Both the position numbers and the translations under genes were made by a program. The notes beneath the pieces are model-generated. The model was not told where the DNA came from and made no database searches. It saw only the letters and a list, made by a program, of their open reading frames with translations. A DNA stretch of 64,000 nt from Hexactinellida sp. DTS-2022 (taxonomy: Eukaryota > Porifera > Hexactinellida), in assembly GCA_028753945.1 (NCBI GenBank), contig JAPNXP010000012.1, forward strand, positions 4,424,501 through 4,488,500, written 5' to 3'. Below are positions 43,187 to 53,464 of this stretch, piece by piece (position 1 is the first letter of the stretch; each line of letters begins with the position of its first letter).

Positions 43187-44674
43187 GCCTCAACGTACTA
43201 TCACAAGAAATGACGTGGTTTGAAGCTGCCCAAACTCTAAACTCTTCTGGAAGTATCCAATGTGGCAAATATAAATCTTCATACACGTATATGAGAAAAC
43301 CGTTCCCAAATGATCAGTGTGAGTCCCTTTACCATTTCCTTTCGATGGATCATAAAGGGCTAGCTGATCTAGCTGCGAGGTTTCCTAATTCGGATATTCA
43401 AAATTTCCAAGATTTCGTGAAGGACCTAGCTACGAATGGTTTCATTAATATGAAACAATCGCTTGTCCAAGTTGACAGCTACGGAGTAAAAATTAATACC
43501 GTTTCTCCAGACGCAACCGCTATTCCACAAAGAGATTATGTGATGAAGTTACTGTATCAAACATGCTGGAAGAGAGATCCCGTACCTAAAGTAGAAGAGG
43601 CGAGACCTGTGGAGGCATTCAATCTATTCCAGGATTGGGTCCATCTACTTTGGATCAATCGAATGTTTAGAGAAGTTTACAAGGAGACTGGGGGCGTACC
43701 TGACCCCTACTACGTAGCACCAGTGGTTGCATCTGAAGGCGGTGCCACTAAGGGAGAACCAGATTCGTTGTCTTTGGATCGCTCAAAGGCTCTTCCTACC
43801 GATAGGATTGTTGATGGCTGTTATTACAACTACATTGACACTGAAATGGTGTACACAATAGAGCAGGAATACTGTGTGAGTAAGAGCGGAGCTGAAGAAG
43901 CAGTTCTGAGGCTGTACTTCAAAGATAATCTCGAAAGATTGGTCATAGCAAAGAACGCGAGTGATCCGCTTAACATATTTAAGCACAGTCTATCTATACC
44001 TACCACGCTTTCGCAGAATAGGCCGGCATCGTAAAGCCATTCAGATAACAATAGTACGTAATGTGGATTACTTTGTACTACTTTACTATAAACATTTTAC
44101 CATTTTTATGAGACTAGCTCAGTTGTGTTCTATATATCGGCAATTGAAATCATTTATCATTTCCGCTGAATACCTATTTATGCCTGCAGGTATTCAAAGG
44201 AAATGCCTGTACACGGATGTTACAGCTGTTACAAACTTATTAACACGGGATGGTTTTTAAGTTGATTTTTGGTTTTAATTAATTGCATTATTGGTTTACA
44301 CAGCTATAGTATCTATTAAAGAAGGTCTTTGTAGACTACAATTCAGAATTAAAATTTTATCATATTAATCAATAGCAAAACAACGTAGTAAGTCGGCACA
44401 GTAAATAAAGAAATCAGTAAACATATACAAAAGCTCAAATAATGATCCAGTAATTCTAAAGCAAACACTGGAAATGTGTAATCAGTAACCAGTGGTTTTG
44501 GGTTCCAATTGCTAAAACGCGTAACTCACTTACTATATTGGCTTCTGATGATGTACAATTCGCTACACCGTTTTCGAATTCACACCAATACTCATAATCA
44601 GTGTTTCCTTTCGTTTTGAACTCTACAACCCCGTAATCCAGCGTGTCGTTTGGGATCTCTGTGCTGCCTGATCG
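43187..44674 (-). repeat. inverted duplication B, right arm
   Basis: Partner of 40539-42007. The loop between the arms (42008-43186) contains the unique 5' half of the FAD-oxidase gene. The outer end falls inside the full MGAT4-like gene. Confidence 0.9.
43210..44034 (+). pseudogene. truncated inverted copy of the FAD-oxidase gene
   Basis: 274 residues nearly identical to the C-terminal 45 percent of the 41168-43000 protein, starting at the MTWF(D/E)AAQT segment. The frame is open but the FAD-binding half, with both flavin-attachment residues, is absent, so no flavin could bind in the normal way. It may be transcribed from the unique sequence upstream. Confidence 0.85.
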
Positions 44675-45997
44675 TATGTTAACTCCTCGTAGCTTCTGTG
44701 GATCGAGGAATTCTACTATAATACTGTCTCCTTTGAGGATTAGATCTGACCAAAAATATCCTTTCCCCTCATATAGTCTACTCGCAGTGCGATACTCGTG
44801 GATAGAAAATGTTGATTTTATTATTGCAGGCGGGTTTGAGTAGATAGGTTTTTCGAATGCTATTAATATTGTATCCCTAAATAGTGTATCCTTTGCAGTT
44901 TGGGATTTTCCTTCCAAACTAGATGAAGTTCCCATGTGTTGGAATAGAGAAGAACTGTATCTAATAAATATACTACCGAGAAGAGAGTTACAGCTGTCAA
45001 TACCTAGGCCATCGTAGCATACAAGCGACTTGCCATAATCATTCACAAGCCAATCACAAGGTTGATTCGAGTAGAAGAGCAGCAAATAGGAGGCAAATGA
45101 TAGCAAGTCGTTACATCGCATCAACTTTCCTATAAAGCCAAGCGTCGAAAAGTGTATTAAGAACCAGAAATCATCTTTAACCTTATCCACATGATAGTCG
45201 ATGTGGTAAGCGTAGTCACTGACGGCTAGTATGTCATCTTCCAATTGTACGTAGTAGTCTCCTTTCCTGCTGGCGTACCACATCAGAAACCCGAAGTCTA
45301 GGTTCTGCTTGGACCGCCACTTTATCCGATCCTGAGGATCTTCCAGTGTGACCGGTAGGTCGTCTAGAGAGGGGTAGAGAGTGGGATGGGGACAGACCAC
45401 CTCGATGTTGCCCGTTCTGAAGGATTGCTCGTGATCAGCCCTAACTATGTCAGCCACCTCTTGACATCTGTCGGTGTCTATGTCGGCTACAAAAATGATC
45501 AGGAGGACATTTAGCTGTTGAATACTGGAAGGGTCGCTAAGGAGGGAGTCGAGAGTCTGAGTTAAATAGATTTGTTTATTGGGCCGGGCGACTGTTGGTA
45601 TCCCATAAACCACTTTGTAGTCATTCCTCTCTGTCTCGGAGATTATCCGAAACTTATCCATTGTAATTTCCTCGGTCAGTTTGTATCTATGATATTTCCC
45701 TTGAGGTCTGTGATTGAATATTTTGTTTGATGTTGTCTGATTTACCAGAGTCGGTTTGTGAGTGTTACCGGTTCGGGGAGTGTTGCAGAGCTCTGTTGGA
45801 ACCAGAGGAGGAACAGTGGTACCGTTAAGTTCCCCTTTCACCATTTCCAACTCTAGTTTGGCATTGGTATAATTGTTACTGAGCTCCAGCAGGAGATTCA
45901 CATTGCAGTGATTCACGTCAATCAACCACTTAGCTTGTTGCATCATGAAGCAAGTGAGCACCAATGCTACTATCAGATAGATTAACTTGTTTCGCAT
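44456..45997 (-). CDS. MGAT4-like N-acetylglucosaminyltransferase (GT54)
   Basis: 513 residues, single exon. Type II membrane topology: short cytosolic end, one span at about residues 5-22 (LIYLIVALVLTCFMM), then a stem. Catalytic region about residues 115-400: VVYGIPTVARPNKQIYL, RIKWRSKQNLDFGFLMWYAS and YYVQLEDDI with the EDD metal-binding motif at 253-255, then FSTLGFIGKLMRCNDL, as in GnT-IV. The C-terminal about 100 residues (YEGKGYFW to HFQCLL) match the lectin-like tail of that family. GnT-IV adds beta-1,4-GlcNAc to the alpha-1,3 arm of N-glycans in the Golgi. An inverted full-length paralogue lies at 53592-55133 and a C-terminal fragment at 40541-40757. Confidence 0.9.
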   Translation of the reverse strand: MRNKLIYLIVALVLTCFMMQQAKWLIDVNHCNVNLLLELSNNYTNAKLELEMVKGELNGTTVPPLVPTELCNTPRTGNTHKPTLVNQTTSNKIFNHRPQGKYHRYKLTEEITMDKFRIISETERNDYKVVYGIPTVARPNKQIYLTQTLDSLLSDPSSIQQLNVLLIIFVADIDTDRCQEVADIVRADHEQSFRTGNIEVVCPHPTLYPSLDDLPVTLEDPQDRIKWRSKQNLDFGFLMWYASRKGDYYVQLEDDILAVSDYAYHIDYHVDKVKDDFWFLIHFSTLGFIGKLMRCNDLLSFASYLLLFYSNQPCDWLVNDYGKSLVCYDGLGIDSCNSLLGSIFIRYSSSLFQHMGTSSSLEGKSQTAKDTLFRDTILIAFEKPIYSNPPAIIKSTFSIHEYRTASRLYEGKGYFWSDLILKGDSIIVEFLDPQKLRGVNIRSGSTEIPNDTLDYGVVEFKTKGNTDYEYWCEFENGVANCTSSEANIVSELRVLAIGTQNHWLLITHFQCLL

Positions 45998-46125
45998 CTA
46001 TCCTCTACAATTCGTAAATAGGATTAACTTGACTGGTGCCAAACAGAGAATCAATAGAATTAACCACAATACATGAACATGATATCAGACAGTCCCTTTA
46101 TTCAAGATGGTTTGAATAGTTGTAT
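44460..46125 (-). repeat. inverted duplication C, left arm
   Basis: The MGAT4-like gene and about 125 bp of its 5' flank recur inverted at 53465-55130. Flank motifs such as CTTGACTGGTGCCAAACAGA are shared. Divergence is greater toward the 3' end, so this duplication is older than B. Confidence 0.85.
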
Positions 46126-46868
46126 TTCAATATAAATAGTTGTAATTAGATTAGATTTATGTATAGTTTGAAGCTCGAATCATTCACAGGTATAATTACT
46201 GAACTATACATGTATAGGTACTAGTATATTTTGAATAATCATTTGTGTTTCACGTTACTTTCCATACTATCCCATGCGAATTTGAGATTTCAAGTATAGT
46301 ATATTTTACTTAGCGAGGGTGTACTGTAGTCTGTAAACAGCTTACTATGTGTAAAATATTGAATTACTTTAATTAAAATTTCTTATTTATACCATTTAGA
46401 TATGACTACTAATAGATTATCTGATATATAAGTGGGATTTGTGTGAGACAAACCTCCTAATTAGCACTATATCCTGATTCAATCCCTGAGCTCATAGAGC
46501 TCTGCCGCCCAGCAAGTTGAATAAGGAATTCTGGTACACAACCAAAGTTTAATTAATGTAGGGTTATAATTCAGCGCGCCACACTTTGTCGCCTAAAATA
46601 TTGTTCTTTTTGCGCCTCTAGAAATCAATCCATCTAATGATGTGTTGATAAACTGAGGCCCATAGTAACGAAGATAGAAATATTCGGTCAGAGAGACACG
46701 ATACCAGGGTAGGGGCAAGGAGTAAAACTATGGGGAATTTGATGTGCCAAATACCTACAGTAGACTTATTGGACCAGTTAAGTCTGGACACAGTTATGCT
46801 TCGAATGTATATCCTCTTAGTTAAACTCCTTGTTGCTACGTTGCTACTGAGTCCCGGAAATTGCAAAA
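46126..46868. other. AT-rich intergenic stretch
   Basis: No convincing gene. The short open frame on the - strand at 46618-46866 is not recognisable. Confidence 0.4.
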
Positions 46869-46871
46869 ATA

Positions 46872-47042
46872 CAGTCGACTCCGCTTAATAGACTTCATTG
46901 CTTAATGGGGTCAAAGTTTCACAGGATTTATAGGACGGAATTACAGTTTGACTTAAAATAGTTTCGGTTAATAGATTTCTCCGCTTAATCGGGTCAAAAT
47001 TACCTGGTCCCAGGTGTTAAGCGGATTAAGCGGAGTCGACTG
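46872..47042. mobile_element. pogo-like MITE (CAGTCGACTCCGCTTAATA family)
   Basis: 171 bp with about 20-bp perfect inverted ends CAGTCGACTCCGCTTAAT and TTAAGCGGAGTCGACTG, flanked by TA. A second copy starts only 6 bp later (47049) and is truncated after about 45 bp. Confidence 0.85.
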
Positions 47043-47048
47043 TATATA

Positions 47049-47095
47049 CAGTCGACTCCGCTTAATAGAGCCACCTCGGGACCAGGTAATTAATT
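47049..47095. mobile_element. truncated second copy of the CAGTCGACTCCGC MITE
   Basis: Same left end as 46872 followed by GAGCCACCTCGGGACCAGGT, then unrelated sequence. A tandem head-to-tail insertion or a partial duplication. Confidence 0.6.
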
Positions 47096-47099
47096 AAGT

Positions 47100-47398
47100 A
47101 AATTCAAAATCAACCTAGAAGTTAGCTTTCAACGGTTATTATTGGTAAACAAATATGCTGAACACGAATTTCGCAAGTATAAATTTATAATATGAATATT
47201 TACTGTTGTTGTTTACAAAAATAGGTAAACATGTCAAAACTATGGAAAATGGTATAGAGGGATTTATATTACGTCCCTTTCTATCATTTTCCATAGTTGG
47301 AAGGGTGAGGAGTAAGGCCGCATAGCGGCCGTTAACTTGAGGTGCGTAGTTTAACTTGAGGTCGATCCGTCGCAAAGCGATGAAGGACTCTTACAATA
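47100..47398. repeat. dispersed repeat with GCATAGCGGCC hairpin tail
   Basis: Shares long stretches with 58620-59030, including TTCAAAATCAACCTAGAAGT, ATGCTGAACACGAATTTCGC, and the tail GGTGAGGAGTAAGGC(C/T)GC then ATAGCGGCCGTTAACTTGAG. Element class not recognised; the hairpin-bearing tail would fit a Helitron-like or tail-replicating element, but no CTRR end was located. Confidence 0.55.
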
Positions 47399-47408
47399 TA
47401 ATACTAAA

Positions 47409-47560
47409 CAGGGGCGTAGACAACATTTTTAGTTTGGGGGGGCTGAGGTGTGGGATTGCTATAAATTATGACCAAACTAAAAATTAGTATGATCAATTTG
47501 AATTAATAGGAAAATTTTTGGGGGGGCTTAAGCCCCCCAAGCCCCCCCTTGTTTACGGCT
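47409..47560. mobile_element. hAT-like MITE
   Basis: 152 bp, left end CAGGGGCGTAGACAAC, right end CTTGTTTACGGCT, flanked by ATACTAAA and ATGCTAAA (7 of 8 identical). Internal G-run and C-run blocks (TTGGGGGGGCT and AGCCCCCC) can pair. Confidence 0.75.
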
Positions 47561-47610
47561 ATGCTAAACATTTCAGACTTGCTTTTACTCCCCTTATACG
47601 TATATATATA

Positions 47611-48138
47611 TAGTTAGGGAATTTTACCTCAAATTATAGGTAAACCATGAACAAAATTGTTACCAAACAATTTCTACACTAGTCTTCTTCTGGACCCAAA
47701 TAAACATAGAAAAAAAGTTGCAAGCCCAAACCCGTGAGGAAAACTCTGTGTTAAATTTCAAGTGAGGGGTCACTTGATTAAGTGGGAACACAATTTGATA
47801 ATGGAATTTTTACACATTCCTAAGACATTCCATCGTTGCTATGGAAAAGATTCTTCCAAATATGGACATGTGATATATCAAATTGCTGGAAATTTAACGC
47901 AGAGTGCCAATATGGTGATAATAAGTTGATTGGAGCTGATTTGAGAAAGTTAGCTCCAGAAATGTCGGCGATTTACTATGGAAAATCAGAAACTGCAACC
48001 CGTGTAAAAAATTTCCTCACGGGTTTGGGCTTGCAACTTTTTTTCTATGTTTATTTGGGTCCAGAAGAAGACTCTAGTGTAGAAATTGTTTGGTAAAACA
48101 TTTTTTTTCAAGGTTTTGAGTTAAAATTCCCTAACTAA
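47611..48138. mobile_element. fold-back MITE with long inverted repeats
   Basis: The ends TAGTTAGGGAATTTTACCTC and GAGTTAAAATTCCCTAACTA are inverted. The inner arms 47666-47745 and 48010-48098 are an almost perfect inverted repeat of about 80 bp. The interior resembles 7270-7400 (GGGGTCACT(C/T)GAT, AATGGAAT..ACATTCC). The open frame at 47836-48096 is probably not a gene. Confidence 0.75.
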
Positions 48139-48830
48139 TAAGTTCTGATAAATCTCCCAGTTTACACTGCAAATAACCCATTTGGATTAGGGGGAAATAC
48201 CTCGAGAAGTATTAAATACAAATAAAATACAAATGTATCTAACCCCAGCAATAAAAGCGTTGTGGGAATCCCAGTTACGAGTAGTGAAACTGCACTAAAT
48301 TAAGCTGCTGCTGTCTCAGCTCGAGATCTGGAGTAGCAGCGAGTATAAATTTGACACGAGTCAAATACATTTGTAGTATTTGGATGTATACCCCTATTTA
48401 TATACTTTTCAAAGTATTTGACCACATTTCTATGTCTCGATCGTACTAACGAGTATTGTTTGTAGTATGAACTCGTTTAAAACTGTCTGGAACACAGCTA
48501 TCCCAGGTACCACCAGTTCTGCAGTCACATTGGCTTGATTGAGAATTTGAATAAAATCTCTTGATCAGTTAAAATGCCATTGTACGTACATACCATATAA
48601 CTTATTATATAACTTAGCTATGCTATAGCTGTTAGTTGAACATGGCAAACTCTTCAGTTCGAATTAATGCATAATACTCAGTGCAGTGAGTGGCCTCCGC
48701 ACCAACCGTGTAGGTTCCTACGGCCTTGTATAACCACCCGTTCCAGAATTAATATTTAAACGAAACAATCTCCTTGCTCGCTAGTCTATTCTTATTCCAA
48801 CATTCGCTTAGCTGATTAGAAGCGGCAGAG
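48139..48830. other. intergenic region upstream of the BRD7/9-like gene
   Basis: No gene recognised. Probably contains the promoter and 5' leader of the gene that starts at 48831. No clear core-promoter motif that I would defend. Confidence 0.4.
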
Positions 48831-51654
48831 ATGGACTCTCACAGCAATTATAGCAGCTCCTACTCCGACTCAGGCAGTCAAGAAGAAACTGCTTACAGTT
48901 AGTTACTCATTGTGCTGCTATGTAATGCAATGTACTCTATTAATTAAATACTCCTTTGAATCTCCAGGTATTCTTTCTCCCTCCAAATCACACCCAGTGG
49001 CAGTAGCACTAAATATAAAACGATCGTCGAAAGAGAAAGTGATTCGAACCACAAGTATTTCCTCCACCAATTCAGAGTCCATGATAAACTTCCCTGGAAA
49101 GCGAGCACCCGATATTGAGACACAGAACATTCAAGAATTGGGTCAGAGGGATGGGGAGGGTCCCGTTGAGAGCAAAAGGATCACACGGTCCTCCCGTAGG
49201 GGCGAGGGGGTGTGTCCAACAGAGCCAACACAGAGCATAACCAATAAAGGCGCTAAGACTAACAAATCGAAAAAAATATCCAGAAAATCAAACAGAAAAT
49301 TAAGAAGCAAAGTTTCAACCCACGAGCCTGAACTGAGAGAGTCAGAGTACTCGAGTGAGGGCGAGGATACGCCCCCCCTCCCCCCGCTGGTGCTCATGGT
49401 GTCCATCCCGATTGAGAACTCCAGCGCTAACGGGGAGGACAGTCTGGCCCAGTCTGACGCGGGCAGCGAGCTATCAGAGCTGACAGAGATCTCCAATCTA
49501 GCACTGCACCACAACAAGGGAAAGGAGATTGGGAATCTGGACGAGGAGTACAGCTCCAAAGACTCGGTCGATATCGGGTCTTCTTCAGAGAGGTCGAACT
49601 CTGTTGCCAGCTCGCAGGACTCAGCGGGGGAGGGGCGGCGCAAGGTGCCGCAGAGCTCCGAGGTAACGAGCGGAGACCAGGAGGACGTGTGGAAGCAACG
49701 GACCTCAAGTCGATCTGGGGAGGAGTCTCCCGAGAGCTCGAACGAGGAGCCTGCTGTCTCCCGTCTGACGTCAGTCGGCAAGCGGAGGGCTGACAGCAAC
49801 AAAGCGACTGACAACTCTGGCAAGTCGATACCGAACAGGAGGAGGAGGGCGGGGAACAACGAGGGGTCACCCGACCCTCCTCTGACTGTGAAGGCTACAA
49901 ACAAACGTGTCTTGAAGCGCAACAAGGTTGGCTCCAGTAGAGAGGAAGAGATCAGGAAGAGAATCAAACACGTGATTCAGTTGGACCAGGAGATGGACCC
50001 CACTCGGCTGGAGGCTGTCCTCCTGGAGAGCTACCACACCCTCCGCACCCGAGACCAGCAGGCCATCTTCTGCAGTCCTGTCACGGATGACATGGCTCCC
50101 GGCTACTCCAAGCTCATAGCTCAACCGATGGACTTCTCTCGAATGAAAGATAAGATCGACACACAGGGGTATGCGCGGGTGGAACAGCTGTTCGACGACT
50201 TCCTGCTGATGTGTCAGAACGCTATGTCCTACAACAAGCCTACTACGTATTACTACAGGGCTGCGAAGAGGATCAAAGAGACGGGGATTAAGAACCTGGA
50301 GAAGCTGGCTCGCTCCTATGTCCTCTCTCGGGAGAAGTCCAATAGTTCTCTCCAGGAGACACTCACGCCCATCTCTAAACCGAAGAGTCTTATCGTGAGC
50401 ATAGACAGGAATAGCCTCTCAACTCCTGTCTCGAAGAGACGGTCTCTCCTCTCTCCAAATATGAGTACTCAAGAAAATGAATCTCATACTCACTCTCAGA
50501 CTGTACAGGCAACAAATTCATCAGCGAATAGTGAATGTACAAAATCTAAGATAGAAAGCAAGGTAGAAAGCCCTGTGACGTCACTTGGGACAGATCTCCG
50601 ACAGATACAATCCGTTATGGACACCGATACAGTTAGTGCGGACACTCCGCTTCTTCCTCCCCCCTCATCATACACTCAGTCTCAAACGCAAGCGTCTGCT
50701 CGCGTACAACCCAATCCCACCGACAGAGTTACAGATTCCAACAACGCAGGTACAAACACCAGGGATATGTCTTCCAGCAAGAAACAACCGACTTTAATGG
50801 AAGTAAAACAACGGAAATTCAATAAGAAACGTGAACAGAGCTTTCAGAGGATGTACACTCGAGCTACCCAAGCCAGGAGAATATACGGGGGGTCTCTGGC
50901 CCCGGTCAGACCCCTCAGCTATGGCTCCTTCGCTTCTTTCGCTCCTAATTACGATAGCTCCTTCGCTAACATTAATTGTCAGGAGACAGATAGAGTTTAT
51001 TCGATAGTGGAGCAGAGAGAACTGAGGGAGTGTGAAGACTCTGCGCTTTATACAAGTAAGTACACAGGCCTGCTACCGAGTATGAATGAAATCTCGCAGT
51101 AGGGTTTGTTTAATAGCAAGCCGTATTTTAGAATTTACTTTTGAGATTAAAGTAACTTTTTTCAAACTAGCACTTTACAAAAATCTGTTTGGAAGTAACG
51201 AGATACTGTATGTAGATTCTATTTATCAGGCGTGTGTATTGCTGCACTATTCAATTGATGTGTTATAGGCTGCGACAACGAAGTATCTCCATACTACCTG
51301 CGACTAGCAGACGGCATTCTCAGTCTGGACAGAGACGAGAGCAGGGCAGAGCGAAACTCTGGGTTGTCTCAGGACCGGATGCGGATGAACATCTTGAGAC
51401 AGCAGGCGTACCAAGGGGAGATGCGTCGTCGGATGGAGTGCTCGTACGAAGCGGGCCTGGGCGGGCGAGTGCAGCAACAGCTGGACGAGATGCTGCAGCA
51501 GTCAGCTGAGCTGATTAGCGCTCTCAGCAAGAAGCAGGCCCGAGAGGAGCAGGATGAACAGGGGCCTGGAGCGGGGCCGGGAGAGGAACTAAATATGATA
51601 AATAAGATTCTGCTGAGAATAGGAGCAGCTATCAAGAACAATGAGTCATCATAA
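48831..51654 (+). CDS. BRD7/BRD9-type bromodomain protein
   Basis: Three exons by frame: 48831-48897 (MDSHSNYSSSYSDSGSQEE), 48968-51055 and 51269-51654, phases consistent, 846 residues. A long serine/acidic disordered region precedes the bromodomain (about 49980-50300): FCSPVTDDMAPGYSKLI, QPMDFSRMKDKI and MCQNAMSYNKPTTYYY, where N of SYNKP is the acetyl-lysine-binding Asn. After it, LAPVRPLSYGSFASFAPNYD with SSFANINCQETDRVY resembles the DUF3512 region of BRD7/BRD9, followed by a helical glutamine-rich end. BRD9 belongs to the non-canonical BAF and BRD7 to the PBAF remodelling complex; I cannot tell which orthologue this is. The short first exon and 70-bp and 213-bp introns are inferred from GT-AG sites and frame. 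Confidence 0.88.
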
Positions 51655-52501
51655 GATTATTTCTATTTTGCGATGGTAAAGGTGATGTAATAATTAAGTC
51701 AATCTTCATCAATTAAAAGATAGGTTGTTCAGTTAGTATATGCCAATAGCAGACAATCCGATGCGAGTGATAGCTGAAGAATAATATTATTTTAGTTGTG
51801 AAAAATCAAGATTCTTACTTCAAATACATTGGTGCTAGTTGCTAATTAGCTAATTTTGAACTTTAAAGATGATAGAATTAATTGTCACATAATCAGTCTA
51901 ATACTCAGAGTAAGATTAGCTATTGTTTGTGACAGTGTTAATTAATGATTAATTAGAGAAAATATCCACTAATTTCAAATTTCTTCATATATACCCATTA
52001 GACAAATAAAATTCCAGAGGTACAATTTCTTCCAATAGGTCAATCGACATTTGACGACAATAAAAATAATGTGCCGACAATAACATGGGAAGTTAATCCC
52101 TGCTCTAATTTGACCACTTTAATAATGCATTTAATTATCAAGTCCCTCATAAATACTTTCCTTTATGCCAAACTTATTGTCTATGAAATATACAAACAAA
52201 TTTACAGAAGTGTTTATCAATTGGTTGGCTCTTTCTAGCTAAGATTATGTAAATTTGAAAATAGAGAGAACTTCAGCGACGTGAAAACCATTTGATTTAT
52301 TAGTTGCGATGGTGTATTAATGGAATCTTGTAATTGTAATGGCATTATGGATTTTATTAAAAAATATGATAATGTACAGAAATTCAGACCGCATTGTTAA
52401 GGTAAAGTATTTTTGTCAGGTAATGCCTATGAATTCGAATAATTTTATTATTTTGTTAGCAATAAAAGTTGTCATTCATCTGCAAGCATCATTTTATTAG
52501 C
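51655..52501. other. AT-rich intergenic stretch
   Basis: Nothing supported on either strand; 3' flank of the BRD7/9-like gene. Confidence 0.5.
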
Positions 52502-52509
52502 AGCTAGAT

Positions 52510-52664
52510 CAGGGGTTTTTTTAAGGTTGAGACCTTGGTGCAACTCAGCGCGGCCTTGGTGTAACTCAACACTGCAGAGGCCGCTGCCGACCCGAATCGT
52601 GGTTTAATTCCAAAAAATCTTGGTGCAAATTTTACACCAAGATCGGCCTTAAAAAAAAACCCTG
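52510..52664. mobile_element. hAT-like MITE
   Basis: 155 bp, ends CAGGGGTTTTTTTAAGG and CCTTAAAAAAAAACCCTG, with a perfect 8-bp target duplication AGCTAGAT (52502-52509, 52665-52672). The GGTGCAA(A)/TTTACACC internal motifs form a second inverted pair. Confidence 0.93.
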
Positions 52665-52812
52665 AGCTAGATCGAACCAATGTAATTATCGTAATCATCG
52701 GACGATTAGACTGTTAGATATCTATGAAATTTAATTATAGGACTTTGTGCGATGTTATTAATATAGCAAGCTGCTCGTCCGCGCTACGCGCGTTCTAATT
52801 TAAGCCCACCAT

Positions 52813-52935
52813 ATACACGATGCAACTGTTGCATGCAACATGGTAACATACACGGTGCAACAATGTTGCAAGCTATATGTTGCATGCAACACAATTTCGT
52901 GCAACATTTATGTTAGTGCAACAATGTTGCTGGAA
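52813..52935. repeat. cluster of GTTGC/GCAAC palindromes
   Basis: Within about 120 bp there are more than ten copies of GCAAC or GTTGC, several arranged as TGTTGCATGCAAC or GCAACAATGTTGC palindromes. Short dyad-rich island; cruciform potential or a tandem protein-binding cluster. Confidence 0.6.
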
Positions 52936-53464
52936 ATTACTTTATTACACATGGTAAATCTTATTATAAATCAGTACTATACGTATAATCTCAATGGATT
53001 TGTTATTTCCCAACTCATTATTGTGGATGAAAGACACGTTGTCGTTTCCGCATTCTTAATTATTATACTTCGCCGGAGGAAATAGCATTTGATCCGTCAA
53101 CGAAAATTGAGAATCTCATGGGTTAAGGATTGGATCTTCATTTGACACATCCAGTTATATTAATTTCGTAAGGATGGATCGTCTGTTCAGTAATAAGGTA
53201 TAGCCATTTTGGTATTCTTAGTTAGACCTGGATATTTATATATACATCCAAACCTCCTTATTCGGGCACTGTCTCTCGGAGGCTGACAATAACTTGAAAT
53301 TTGCCCGGATCTTAGAAATACAATTTCAAAATTATCTCACTTGAAGAGACTCGTACTACGTACATATTCCAAATCTCACGTGTCGCTGGCATCCAAAATA
53401 TCTTGAAACTCAACTAACCTTAGCTTCGAACTTCAAACTCTATAGTCTAATTGTAATTAGTTAC
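52936..53464. other. intergenic stretch without recognised features
   Basis: AT-rich, no supported gene. Confidence 0.4.

Noticed and set aside
43783-44051. Open frames identical to ones at 41151-41419
   Set aside because: Both are antisense shadows within the two arms of inverted duplication B.
47836-48096. An 86-residue protein gene
   Set aside because: The frame runs through a fold-back MITE whose arm it translates.
49143-49967. A 274-residue open frame on the - strand
   Set aside because: Shadow of the serine/glutamate-rich part of the BRD7/9-like gene.
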